Assembly: GCA_030248135.1 (NCBI GenBank) | Contig: JASANC010000952.1 | Location: 37,748 to 101,747, forward strand | Direction of reading: 5' to 3' | Origin: Theristus sp. LFF4_11 | Lineage: Eukaryota > Nematoda > Chromadorea > Monhysterida > Xyalidae | Length of the DNA: 64,000 bases | The notes under the pieces: model-generated | Told to the model about the DNA's origin: nothing | What the model saw: the letters and a program-made list of their open reading frames with translations, nothing else | Database searches by the model: none | Translations under genes and position numbers: made by a program | Shown: one piece after another, positions 21,581 to 45,600 of the stretch | Layout of the letters: the number at the start of each line of letters is the position of its first letter | Numbering within the stretch: the stretch's first letter is position 1

Positions 21581-24537
21581 AGATTTTGAAGCTGCAAGCT
21601 GAGTCACTAAAGTGCACAATAAGCTGAACACTGCAGGCAGCAGCAGCAGCACCACCCATCCAAGATTATTGAGATTGTTTTCATATGCAGATTTAAAAAT
21701 AATTGCACTGTTCATAGAACACTGATGATTGTTTCACTACTTACTACTGCGATTATTTATTACGCATTAAATTCTCTTTTCTGCACAAAACACGGGCAGG
21801 CATGTAAGTTGTTATGATCGTATTTTAGTCTGGGAGGGAATAGCTTGGCCGGTGGCTTTAGCCTTTCGATTTTTAATTGCTCTTCGTTCGAAGCGTTTTT
21901 CTCCGAATGTATCGAATGGTTGATTGTAATTTTGTGTTTGCATTTTGTTGTGACTTGAACTGATAATTAGTTTCGTTCCGCTAAAAAAATTAAAACATGG
22001 TTTAAAATTTATTACAATGTTTGACACATTTGAGTTGGCTTTCAGTTACCGTTTCAGTTAAAGAAACTTGACTTTAACTGATGGGAAAATGCTAACGACG
22101 GTCAACACAATGGGATAAGCGGTTGAGTGCAACCACGCACTAAAAATGTAAAGACACAAAAGCAACTTTTGGCCATGTCAACTTGCGCATGTCAACCGTA
22201 GTCGACCGTAAAAACTATTGTTGACCGTAAAAACTATCGCAGAAAATTTGAGTTTGAATGTTTTTTTCAGTCGTATTTTCAACCGATTTGTGATTTTTTA
22301 TAAGCCATCGCATAGTTTTTCAAGAAATGGTGGTTGGGGGAGAGGCCGGTATGGTATACCCGGATAAATAAGGCCTCCTTGTATATGTATATTCTCCATC
22401 AATGCGGGATTGATTAGTCTCAGACTGGGAGTTGTCTTTTTGCACAGTGAAACAGGTTATTTTTGTCTTTCTTGTCAAAAAATCGCAAATTTGACTGAAA
22501 AGAACCATTTGCACATACCAGTTAGATTTTTGATTGTTTAGAAACATTTAGAAAACGTGCGAAAAAATTTAAACGTTTGTTTACTCTTCCCCCTAAACTT
22601 TTGGCATCTCGGACCACTCCCCTACAATTTTGAGGTCGGCACCCCCGGCCCCATCCGAGTCGACATCACCATAGTTGTTCTTGGGGGGCCTGCGGGGCCG
22701 CCCCATCCCAAGATTTTTCAAATCTATCTTTGCCTGAGTTTTTTCGACTCAGCTCAGAAAACAATTTTTTTAGCCAGCTAAATATTTAAATTTTTGTCGT
22801 CTAACCATAAAATAGATCAATTTTTGACCAAAATTCACCAGTTTTCTAAAAAGAAACAACTAAGAGAACAACTCATTGGTCAAAAATTGTCCTTTTTCTG
22901 TTGAAAGTCAATCATGTCCTTTATGAAATGGACAACCATTCAATAAAACACGATTTGCGCTCTTATATCAGATAGTTCACTCACCACCGGATCGTTTTGA
23001 AAATGGTCTAGGGGTGGGATGGGAAGTCCCATAGTTGTTCTAGGGGGGGCCTGGGGGGGGGGCCGGCCCCCCCAAAAATTTTTCGAATCTATCTCTATCA
23101 AACAGGTTTTTTCGGCTCAGCTATTATCTATCTAAAAAATTTTCTCAGCCAGCTATCTATCTGAAAATTTTTGTCTTTTGTCTTTTGTCGAAGACATAAA
23201 ATGAGTCAATTTTTGACCAAAATTGACCATTTTTGCTCGTAATTCTAAAAAATTTCTTTTAGGTAAAATCCGCGTTTCTACTTGATTTTAGTGCATTTTT
23301 ACCATTCTTTTGCTGTTTTTATAGCTTTTTAGCGTTTGAGCTATCTATCTACCAAATTTCAAAATTTTGACCGGCCCCCCCCCCAAAGTCACATGGCCCC
23401 CCCGCGCCCCCCCCCCCCAAAATTTTCCAGCTATCTATCTATCTAGAAAATTTGCTCCAGCTATCTATATCGGCCCCCCCCCAACCCCTCGGCTCTGGAA
23501 CAACTATGGGAAGTCCTCTTAGCACGAAGGTCCCTGTTAGGTAGGGAATCCCGTGGTGACACCCACCCACCTAGGGTTGGCACCAGGAAAAAAACCGGTT
23601 TCTTTTCCGTTTTGAAACCGGTTTTTTTCCAGTTTTTTCCTGAAAAAATAAAGAACCGGTTTTTTACCTTAAAATTTTTTAAACTTCGTGGTCAAAAATC
23701 ACAATTCTTCGTTTGATTGATAAAATGTAAAATTATATTTTTGAAAAAACGGTGCAGTGAACTGTGTCGAACTGAACTGGTGAAGCATCATGAAGCATGA
23801 AGCATGAAACCAACAAGACTAGGGTTAGGGGCTTTGAAAAAAAATTGTTTTTATATTTTTTTTTGTTTTTTTTAAATTTGGATTTTTTTCAAGCACAAAA
23901 AAATTTGAAAAACTTTTATTTCAATAAAACACGATTTTCGCTCTTATAGTTTTCCGGATCGTTCTGAAAATAGTCTAGCTGAACTCAGCTCGACGAGACG
24001 CTTCGAACGAACCTAACTTGTAAAAAAATTATTTTTTTTAAATTTTTTTAAATTTAAAAAAAAATCCGGATTTCCCAGCGATTTCCCCCCCCCTAACCCT
24101 AGACAAGACAATAGACATACACTCACAGATTAAACTTGTTTTTTGTTTCAGAACGGAAAGTGATTTCAATTTTGCTGGCGGCTCCATCGTGGCTCAGCAC
24201 AACTACTACTACAGCTAAAATCAGCTGAATGTTTTCAGATTTGTGCCAAATGAGATTACATTAATGAGAATCAAGTTGACACAACTATTCGCAGATCATC
24301 GAAGCAGCTGATGCAACGCACGTTCAACAACAGTAATTTGCAGATGCTATGTTGTTCCAGCGATAAATCGAAACAACAACGCAGAATTGTCGTGTCGACG
24401 AAATAGCAACTTGTGCCGGGGGTCCGGGCCGGGAAAACAATTCGAAGCAGCTGTTCAGTGATTGGTTGCGAACAATCGATAGGCACAGACACAAATCCAA
24501 TACGGGTTCCAATCATCTTCGTCCACCGAAGACAGCC
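21581..24537. other. Low-complexity spacer upstream of PKN
   Basis: No gene recognised. 22600-23500 has C-rich runs, and in 23100-23480 these are mixed with AGCTATCTATCT repeats. 23590-23680 has repeated AAACCGG(T) blocks. An acceptor-like TTTGTTTCAG at about 24151 could precede a 5' UTR exon of PKN. The rest is AT-rich. Confidence 0.55.
23100..23480. repeat. CTATCTAT microsatellite with poly-C runs
   Basis: Multiple AGCTATCTATCT units are interspersed with C8-C10 runs and AAAATTTT segments. Similar C-rich sequence begins near 22620. Confidence 0.7.
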
Positions 24538-36761
<12,224 letters not shown>

Positions 36762-38398
36762 TGAAAAAACAATGCACTGCATGGAGAAATTTTTTTCAAA
36801 GTTGTTTTTCATTATTGTTTTTTTATTTGAACGGTTGCTGCAAAACACTTTTTAAGAAGGTCATTGTTTTTATTACTTTCTTCTGTTCTTCCGATGCTCA
36901 TGCATGACGTGCTTTTCATGATTTCATGTTCAGAAACCAGTTTTGTAATTGTGCTTAGTGCTTTTTTACCTGATTTGCCAGTACTGTTCGCCCATTTCTA
37001 TTGTGCTTTTTGTGTCGGATGCAAAATGGTCCCAGTGGTGTTTGCGACGGTGTTGTAGTGAAGTTTTGATTCAACATAAATCAACATATTGAGTGCAGTT
37101 ATGTCAAACGTTGTATTGTAATGTCTGTTGACGCAAGTCTGTAAGTTTTACACGGCTTAGCGTTTTTTTAATGAAAACTTGTTGTAGCCTTACGATAAAA
37201 CTAATTGTCGCTGTTAAATTCGTTCAAGAAACAATATTGTTGTTCGTTTGGCCTTACCGACAATGCGGTGTTCAGACTGTATGCATGCTCTCACTCTAGT
37301 TAGATTGGTCATCTGACCTGTAAAAATCGATTGGTCATTCAAATTTCTTGTGAAATTTTTTAGAGACCGTATTGTAACCCACTTATTTTGCTGTGCCGTT
37401 CCATTATTATTTTTAGGGTCAGTCAGTTTTACATCACTGTTGTTTTTTGTAAGATTATCCATCCCTGCCCTGGGTATTTCTTGTTTTAGTGATAAAAATT
37501 TGAAACCGACAGACGGAATTTGTGCGAAAATAAATTATGCAGCAATTTTGTTTTTTGTTTTGGATTTTGATACATTTTTCCTTATATTTTGACATTTGAG
37601 AGTGCTGCTGTATTTGAATATTTGAAGATATTTTTGATCGTTTTTTGCGTGCTCTGTTCCAAGTATTCCCCAATGAATACAACAGTACAGTTTTGACAAT
37701 GCTTACACTAAAGTTTCGAGAAAATAACTCAGCTATTTATTTGTAAGACGACAATTAGTGTGTCTTTTGCAGTGCGCGGCAGTTTCACCCAATTTTTTTC
37801 GTTTTGCTCTAGTGCTTTTGATTAACCATGCTGGTAGTCATTCATTCTTGTAAAAACAACAATATTTCCGAATTTTGATTTTTGTTTTCAGAAGATCAAA
37901 GATGTCTCATTATGAATGCGCTTTTGAGTTTCATGAAGGTCAGTAATTTGAGTCTTCCACGATATACAGACGTTGGTGACAAATTTTTCATTGTTTTTTT
38001 TTCTTTTTTGTATGTGTGAATTTAGCTTAGTTTGCGTGAGGAGAGTGGTTGCCGTGATGCCAAATTTCGGTACCTTTTTTTATTTGAGTAACAGCAGATT
38101 TCTCTGCTGTTTTTTCTGTATGACGACTTTGAAGTTTGCTTTCTTTTACAAATCCATGATATTGTGATCATTACGTAGAGAATAAAAGATGTCTGATTGT
38201 GAGTGCGTTTTTTGGGGGCGTTTCGAATGTGGTTCAAACTGACCACGCCAAAGACGTTTTCTTGAAAAAAACATTTGGTCAATCCGCAAAAAAACAAATT
38301 TAGGCACCATTGCCCCAATTTTTTTTGGTACTGCCTTCGAGTTCCCGAGAGTCCCAATTCTGCCGCAATGTGCCCGATGACAGCCTGCGCATGCTCAC
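36762..38398. other. PKN 3' UTR and spacer
   Basis: AT-rich with no gene recognised. It should contain the PKN 3' UTR; AATAAA sits at about 38181. Poly-T tracts are frequent. Confidence 0.5.
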
Positions 38399-38528
38399 AC
38401 TGAGTTTTTCTCATTCACCAATCGACCAATCAGCAAGGTGCACTGAATTTTTCTCATTCACCAATCGACCAATCAACAAGGTGCACTGAATTTTTCTCAT
38501 TCACCGATCGACCAATCAGCTGGGTGCA
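38399..38528 (+). promoter_or_regulatory. Three tandem CCAAT-containing repeats upstream of COX20
   Basis: A 43-bp unit (CTGAATTTTTCTCATTCACC, then a GACCAATCA core) is repeated three times, ending 14 bp before the COX20 ATG. Each unit carries one CCAAT box plus a second CCAAT-like ACCAATCG. A role as an NF-Y-type proximal promoter is inferred. Confidence 0.6.
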
Positions 38529-38541
38529 TTCTGTCCGAATC

Positions 38542-39460
38542 ATGACCGACGCGAATGGTGGCGTGCAGAGCGAAGCCGTACGAACCGATGAGTTGCCGTC
38601 GATTGAGTACGTCGACGAGCACGGACGGCCGTTGAGCGACCTACAGTCGGTCGGTGTTGTTAAGGCCCGTTTCTACCTGACGTACGCGCATACGACACGG
38701 CATGTCACTTTAGGTCCAGTGTTATTGCATACTACCGTTCATACCTGACGTACGTCGACGTACGTCTGCATACGTCAGGTATAAACTGGCCTTTCGCTCT
38801 TATGGACTGTCGTTCGTTCTATCATGACAATACAGATCTTGTTATTTCTACAGTCGAACTCTAAATTATAGGGAATCAGCTGATTGGTTGGTGGTCACGT
38901 GCATGCATGTCTGTGCGAACCAATCTCCGCCCCACAGCTCTTCCTGCACAGAAAGCATGCATCACGTGACCACCAACCAATCAACTGCTTCCCTATAATT
39001 TGGAGTTTGACTGTATGCTGCGGTCGTTCATGCGGCTCGCGCAATTTTCTTTGCTAGCAATCCAGTTCCTGTTTTTCCGCAGGACTGCGACGCCGTCTCG
39101 CGACGCAACCCCCTACGGACACTGCGTTCACCAACAGCCGTGCTCTCAGTGCCGTGCATGCGCGACTCGCTGCTCTACATGTGCTACACGTGCATCGGCG
39201 TCTCACTCGGCCACTTCGCCGTGTTCGCCCGTAGCGCCGGTCGCTCGATCACCATCGGCTACTGCGCCGGTCTGGTTGTGTTGCCCGCGAACTTTTTTTA
39301 TTGCAAATGGCGACGACGCGACCTGGATCGAACGCAACGCGAGTACGCTGAGTTCAAGGCGGAAATGGCGACACGACGACGACAACCACAGCAACGCCAG
39401 GGGCAAACTGGCGTGGCCGCAGACGCCAGCAGTTCAGTGACACCCGACACGGATCGATAG
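38542..39460 (+). CDS. COX20: COX20 (FAM36A), cytochrome c oxidase assembly factor
   Basis: Two exons, 38542-38658 and 39083-39460, join at phase 0 for about 164 aa. The core PCMRDSLLYMCYTCIGVSLG...GYCAGLVVLPANFFYCKW contains two membrane segments separated by a short loop with RSAGRS. It aligns with the COX20 core (PCARHSILYG...GFGHF...WFHCRYNYAKQR). A basic C-terminal helix follows (RRRDLDRTQREYAEFKAEMA). COX20 sits in the inner mitochondrial membrane and chaperones newly made COX2 during complex IV assembly. The N- and C-terminal tails are longer than in the roughly 118-aa human protein. The intron contains a family A MITE. Exon 1 ends at GTT|GTTAAG; a GTCGGT donor 9 bp earlier is an alternative. 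Confidence 0.78.
38850..39014. mobile_element. MITE family A copy
   Basis: Near-perfect inverted repeat: ACAGTCGAACTCTAAATTAT to the mirrored ATAATTTGGAGTTTGACTGT, in the COX20 intron. Confidence 0.9.
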
Positions 39461-40249
39461 CAGTGGACAGGGAACTCGATAGGTACCGTTGCTGTATCCA
39501 TTGCTCGTCGAAAGTTATGCGATTTTTCGATTTGCTCAGTTTTATCTTGTTGTGGTATTGTGGCATCAGAATTTCCGTCTACATTGGATTGTTTCTGTCC
39601 ATACAGATTTATGCACTCCATACTGGATCGATTTGTTAGGGTTTCTTCGGTTTGGTGTTTCTTGTTTGCTCTCAATTGAAATACTAGTCCTGAATAGATC
39701 TGTTGGCTAGTAAACAAAATCTACAATTTGGGGTGATAAATGAGTTCTTTAATACCAAGATCATACGTAATTGAATGTGTTTGTCGTTCAATGTCCAACT
39801 TTTTGCTATATAAAATGTTTTAACAGTATCTGTTTTGTTATGTTTAAATTCAGTGGAAATTTTTCATAACACTGGTGACTGTGGCCAAAACGTGCGCTCT
39901 TTTTATGCAGTGTGGCAAATAGGTTTCTATTGAAATTCGTGTTTATGCTCAGCTGAAAAGGTCATTTTATAGTTTTTAAACTTGAGTTGAATCAGCTTCT
40001 GCTGTATCGTTTTAAAAAAGGAAGCATTTCAATTATTCAGCTGCATGACATTTCAGCTTTCATTCATTCAACTTTCATGCAACCCGTACATGGGTTAATC
40101 GCACTATCAACAAACAATGAAAGAGCAGCAAAGCAGATTGCAATTGACTTAACAGAAAGAAGCATGTGACAAAATTGAAAAACAAGAAAACGAACAATGC
40201 ACCCACGCGGTGTCACCTGATTACACACCACTGTTCATTGTGTGCAAGA
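39461..40249. other. Spacer 3' of COX20
   Basis: AT-rich; no gene recognised. Probably the COX20 3' UTR and the distal promoter of the proline-rich gene. Confidence 0.5.
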
Positions 40250-40285
40250 TATAAATTTGGCTGAAATTGTGTCGCCATTCAGTTG
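40250..40285 (+). promoter_or_regulatory. TATA box and TCAGT initiator
   Basis: TATAAAT at 40250-40256 is followed 31 bp later by ATTCAGTT with A at 40281. This is TATA-to-start spacing with an arthropod-type initiator. The inferred 5' UTR before the ATG at 40353 is about 72 nt. Confidence 0.6.
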
Positions 40286-40352
40286 GTCTGGTAAGTGTTG
40301 ACCGCAATATTAACTGGATACCGTAATTGACGAATAAGTCAAGAAATCGACA

Positions 40353-42354
40353 ATGAGGTTGTTCCTCCTATTTTGCCTGCTGCTGGCGTGTGCCATCGCA
40401 GCTCCATTAGGTATGGATACAACTTTAAAAATCAGTCAGTACATTACTCTCTGATGTGGTGTTCAAATGAATCAATTGATTATTGATTATTGTTTCGACG
40501 TTACTTTCAGAACGCCGAGATGAGGAAAGCGAAGAGGGTGGAGACAAGGGTGGTGGAAAAGGTACGAGCATTGAGCGGCATTCATGAAGCAGTATTTAAT
40601 GACCGCATAGCCACATGTACGCGTCATTAAATACTGCTTCATGAATGCCCCATTAAACTCACAATTGTAAATGTTTTAGGTGACTAATATTGTTCTTCGC
40701 CACAATGCCAGTATCCATTCCATATCAGGCAAACCTGGCAAGCATCATCACCATCACCATCATCACAAAGGAAAAGGCGGCAAGGGAAAGCCGGAGCTCC
40801 CGCCACCGCCTCCTCCTCCACCACCACCACCACCGCCGCCTGGCCCTGCAATTCCTGGCGGACCGGGAGATTTGCCACTACCGCCCCCAGATGCAGGGCT
40901 CGGCATCGTGAGACGCGAAGAAGGTACATGACACGACACTGGACGGTGTTTCCACGCAAACGCAGTCTTGCTTTCTTTCTCAAACAAAAGTGTCCGATTG
41001 CACTGTTTCAATTGCAGGTGAAAAATCGGAAGACAAACCCGAAGAACCGGAGAGTAAACCGGAGGGTAAACCCGAGGATAAACCGGAGGGTAAACCAGAG
41101 GGTAAACCCGAGGGTAAACCAGAGGGTAAACCGGACGGTAAACGCGACGAAGACGAAAAATCCGGAGGCAAATCTGGAGAAAAGCCCGGTGGTAAACCTC
41201 ATCCTCACCATCATCACGGCAAGCAACAGAGCATTCATGAACGCTGTTGTTGCGCGCATAACAAACATCACCATTCATCTGCAGGCAAACCCCCACCGAG
41301 ACCCAGGCCTCCTCCACCGAAAGGCAAATTCGGCCCCAAACCACCACCACCACCGCCGCCGCCATTGCCTGGTCCACCACCACCAGCGGGTCTGCCCCTT
41401 GGCCCTCCAGCTGTTGGTGGCCCACTCCGTCACAAACGAGGTTAGTCAATTCAGGCCAATTAACTTGATCTGGTTGATTGTCTTGCGCGCATTGATTCAC
41501 TCGTTTAGAAGCACCACCAGAGGGTGATGGACCACCACCACCAGAAGGTTGCCCACCCCCGCCCGGAGACGGTGAAGGACCGCCTCCACCCGAAAGGCGC
41601 GAGGATGGTGAGAAGTGCCATTCTTTGGACAATACAATATTATGCAAGTATTGTCAATTGAATATCTTAACCATTGAACCCCATCACATTGTCAGATGGC
41701 GCAGATCGGCCACCTCTACCAGAAGGTTGTCCTCCACCTCCAGAAGACGGTGACGGACCACCACCACCTCCAGAAGACGGTGGCGACGGACCTCCAGAGC
41801 CGCCACCAGAGAGGCGCCAAGATGGTAGACTATTTTGATTTTGATCACGATATTCAAACCAAATCGTTTCATTCATGCTTCCCTTCTTTACATTTCAAAA
41901 GGTGGTGAAGGCCCCGATGGTCCGCCCCCGCCGGAAGATGGTGAAGGCTCCGGACCTCCAGAGCCGCCACCAGAGAGGCGCCAAGATGGTAGACTATTTT
42001 GATTTTGATCACGATATTCAAGCCAAATCGTTTCATTCATTCTTCCCTTCTTTACATTTCAAAAGGTGGTGAAGGCCCCGATGGTCCGCCCCCGCCGGAA
42101 GATGGTGAAGGCTCCGGACCTCCAGAGCCGCCACCAGAGAGGCGCCAAGATGGTAGACTATTTTGATTTTGATCACGATATTCAAGCCAAATCGTTCCAT
42201 TCATTCTTCCCTTCTTTACATTTCAAAAGGTGGTGAAGGCTTCGATGGTCCGCCCCCGCCTGAAGATGGTGAAGGCTCATTTGATGATGATAGTCAACCG
42301 CCACCAGAAGATGGCGAAGGACAACCACCACCACCACCACCACCGGAAGACTAA
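40353..42354 (+). CDS. Secreted proline/histidine-rich modular protein
   Basis: Nine exons (40353-40410, 40511-40561, 40729-40923, 41018-41440, 41509-41607, 41696-41824, 41902-41988, 42066-42152, 42230-42354) give 417 aa. A clear signal peptide (MRLFLLFCLLLACAIA) is followed by low-complexity modules: an H8 run, a P14 run, KPEG repeats, a second His patch with CCC, then DG/PPPPE units. All eight introns are phase 1 and every internal exon is a multiple of three. Dibasic sites sit at or near exon ends: ERRDEE, VRREEG, HKREAP, ERREDD and three ERRQDG. Exons 7 and 8 are near-identical, and exon 9 starts the same way. AATAAA lies 157 bp after the stop. No known family is recognised. A matrix or glue-like protein or a multi-peptide precursor are both possible; a toxin-like or hormone role is not shown. 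Confidence 0.85.
40572..40650. mobile_element. Short palindromic element, family E
   Basis: GGCATTCATGAAGCAGTATT pairs with the mirrored AATACTGCTTCATGAATGCC. Intron 2 of the proline-rich gene. Confidence 0.88.
41902..42316 (+). repeat. 164-bp exon-plus-intron tandem duplication
   Basis: Exon starts at 41902, 42066 and 42230 are exactly 164 bp apart. Each copy carries the 87-bp exon and the following 77-bp intron with very few differences. The preceding intron (41825-41901) is also a copy, and the third exon has a diverged 3' end. Confidence 0.95.
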
Positions 42355-42669
42355 TAGAAGACCGGATCGGATGAAAGAATAAGATATTGCTAATGATTCA
42401 ACACCGTTTTTCTATTTCCATGTTTTTGTGCTTTCCTACGGTCGCTGTTCCTAGTGTTCTCAAGAACGCAGGAGTGTTGGATGTGTGGGCGAAACGAAAT
42501 GTGTTTCGGAAATAAAGTTTTGTGACAGCTAACTAACAATTCTGATAGCGTTTTTTCAATCCGTTATGTCAGCATGGTTGCATGAGATTAGAGTTCGTAA
42601 ATGAAGCCATGAGTCAAGCCATTGAGTTTTTCATTTCTTGCAAGTGGTATCTCACTGAGAGTTTCACGG
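42355..42669. other. Convergent 3' spacer
   Basis: Holds the 3' UTR of the plus-strand proline-rich gene and the 3' UTR of the minus-strand RARS2 gene. No other feature seen. Confidence 0.6.
42511..42516 (+). terminator. Poly(A) signal of the proline-rich gene
   Basis: AATAAA, followed by TTTTGTGAC, in the expected place after the stop codon. Confidence 0.75.
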
Positions 42670-45600
42670 TCACACCGTGCGCATGGCAGTGACGCCCAAC
42701 AGGCGCATTCCGTCAGCGAGCACGTCTCGTGTCAGCCGGAACAGGGTCAGCCGACGTGCGGCGACGGCCGGCGATTGATCGGCCACTCTCAGCGTCACAA
42801 ACGCGCTCCGTGATGCGCCTGCAAAGAAGAAACATTATTGAAAAAAGCGTTGAGTGTCTGTCTGCGCCTGATTTCGAAACACTCATGAATCCCTATTGTT
42901 CTATTTTGGTTGTTTTAAACATTTCTAACATCAAAATGTCATATGTTCGTTCGAAATAAGTTAAATAAACCATCATATAACTGAGATCAACACTAAAACC
43001 AACATCAATTTTTCTGAATTCTGCGACTGAATGCGTGTGCGTGTGCGTGTGCAAACGTTGAAAGAAAACTAGTTTCAATTTTTATCTGGCAATTCAAAGT
43101 CGCCTAAGTTACTCGGTGCTATTTGGGGGACTCGGATCACTTTACCAATTTTGAATTCCCGCGTTGAATGAATTGAATTTCCATGAAACTGTTTTTCTAT
43201 CTATGCGCGCATTGAGTTGCGGCACCAAAATAAAAGATCATACCAAAATCTCAACAGCGAGAATTTTCACAACATAATCGCAAACAAACGACATAGCAAA
43301 GATCAATACGACCTGCCAACGTGAACAAGTACTGCACGAGGTGGCATGCCTCGAGCTCGTCGTGACTCCGACGTAACGCCGCTGCATAGCCGTCCGTCAA
43401 CAGTTCGTTGAGATGGTGCGCCTCTTTCAGCTCGTCGCCAGGCACAATCACAGAATCACCCGAGAGCGAATCGTGCAACAGCCGATCGCTACCGGTGCCT
43501 TGCGCGTCCTCTGCGTTTTGTCGTTGCAGCAGTGTGCACAGCTGCGCATGCGCCAACTGTACGTACGCGCCAGTGGTGCCCTTGTTGTGCAGCGCTTTGT
43601 CGAAATTGAATCTGAAATCAGAGAAAACGGGGCGGCATTGCACCCGTTTCCGCCGGAGTTTCGCACCTTATGGTTCCGGGAACCGGTGCGCGAACAAATA
43701 AATAAAAAAATGACGCTATTGTGTACAATTGAAAATGTTGTTTCGAACGTGTCGGAGTGAAATGACATCAGTTGCATTGAAAACACCCGTATGTCATGCT
43801 CAGGAACCGGATTTTCAGTTTGGTTCGACTCTTACTCCCTTGGTTCGCTTACATTACTCACGCGCACGGTTCAGCCAAGCCGAAAGTACGGGCTACTGTA
43901 CTGTGCTTGACAAACGCATGTTTAGTATATGACATTCAGTTCTCTAAAACTCTTAAACTCCAAAACAAATCCAACGAGTTGATTGGTTGGTGGTCACCAC
44001 GTGATGCATGGATTCTATGCAAACCAAACTGCGCTTCCACAACAATCCACGCACCGAATGCATACATCAACCAATCAGCTAGTTGGATAATGTTACAGAG
44101 TTAGACTGCAGGCTTTGATTGGTTTAACTGTCAAACGCATGACTCCACAAAATGCTGCACTCCTGTGGGCCTCACTCGTACGGCGCAGCCCGACGCTCGC
44201 GCAGCAAATGCATGTTGACCAAGCTGACGCCCAGCTGATACGCGGCACTGCCGGCCTGTTTGTGCGGCAAATTCGACCGCGGAATGTTGCGTCTCACTTT
44301 CGGCACGAGCGATTTTTTCGCTTTTTCCAAAAGTAATTCGGCGTAGACGACATTGCCGCGTCGCGACTTCATGTTGCTGATGTGGCCGCACTTGACGTGC
44401 TCGAGAGCGGCTGCGGTGTGCGCCTGATCGATCAGGGTGAGCGCCGTACGCAGCTGTGCAAAGTGCTCGCTTTGTGCCGTGTCAACGACGTACAGCATAC
44501 GATCGGCCTGAACGAAAGCGTGCACGAGAAGTAGGGCAACATGGAACGCGAATGGTTGCACGTTTGTAATAGTCGCCACCATGCCCGTGCGACGGTGTGG
44601 GCTACCGATGTGCGCAGCCCTCAAAACCGGTGTGTAGCTCGCAAGAAATTTCTGCGATGGCATTTTGTCGACACCGGTTTGAGGGCTGTGCACCATTTGC
44701 AAGGCAGCCGGTGCAATGAAGCAAAGCTCGCAAAGGTTGCTCTTGCGGGCTGCACACCAGTTTGAGGGCTATGCGCACATCGGTACCCCACACCGTCGCG
44801 CGGGTATGGTCACCACAATAAAGTGACCGACATGGTTTCCACGATCACTGACCGTTCATTGTTGTTGACTGATTCTCGAAATACCCAGCACTTTCAAAAA
44901 TTCACCCACACGAACCAATCCCGTGCAGTGGTGCACCACCACTTGCCTGATACTTTCGCATGCGGTCAACCGCGGCCACGATGTCCCTTGTGATGTACAG
45001 GGTGGCGCCATCAGACTTGCGCAGCATCACAAAGTCGTCGTTATCCGTCTCGATGCCAATCGCACCGTCGCTAAGCGTTGCAATGCCTGACACAATGGGC
45101 AATGGTGGGCACAAAATATTATTGGAGTCGATAATAGCCTGATATACAAGTGGCGCCTTTGATTGTGTCTTGTCTTATTGTTGGTGTTTTTTCGGAGCAA
45201 ATGACAGCCGATAAACCTCCTAACTGTCATGCTAGCTCAGCCCATCACCAACTGTCTAGTTTATCATCAACTGTTTTCAACTTCAGCTACATGAGATAGA
45301 AATGCTTTTGATAGATGGTTGCTTTTGTGAGATTTTACTTTCTCGGTTCGCTGATGTTTTACCCAGACTATAAGATCTGTCTGTGGTAAAACACCTTCGG
45401 CACTTCTGCCTGCTGTCCGTTGCACTGACGAGCCAGGGGGCACCGCTGTATGCGTCTACCTGGCGAAACCACAAGCAGCAAACTGGATGTATTGAATACA
45501 ACTACCCGAGCCGTACGGAAACACCAGCCTTTGTCCAGCAGCTGATCGACAAGTTCGGTCGCCTCGCGAGCGTACATCGACTCCGAATGCAGCTCATCAA

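Noticed and set aside
23821..23830. Telomere-like AGGGTTAGGG
   Set aside because: It is a single short match, not an array.
40763..41647. 294-codon minus-strand frame opposite the proline-rich gene
   Set aside because: It is an antisense shadow of Pro/His codon repeats and spans introns and splice sites of the plus-strand gene.
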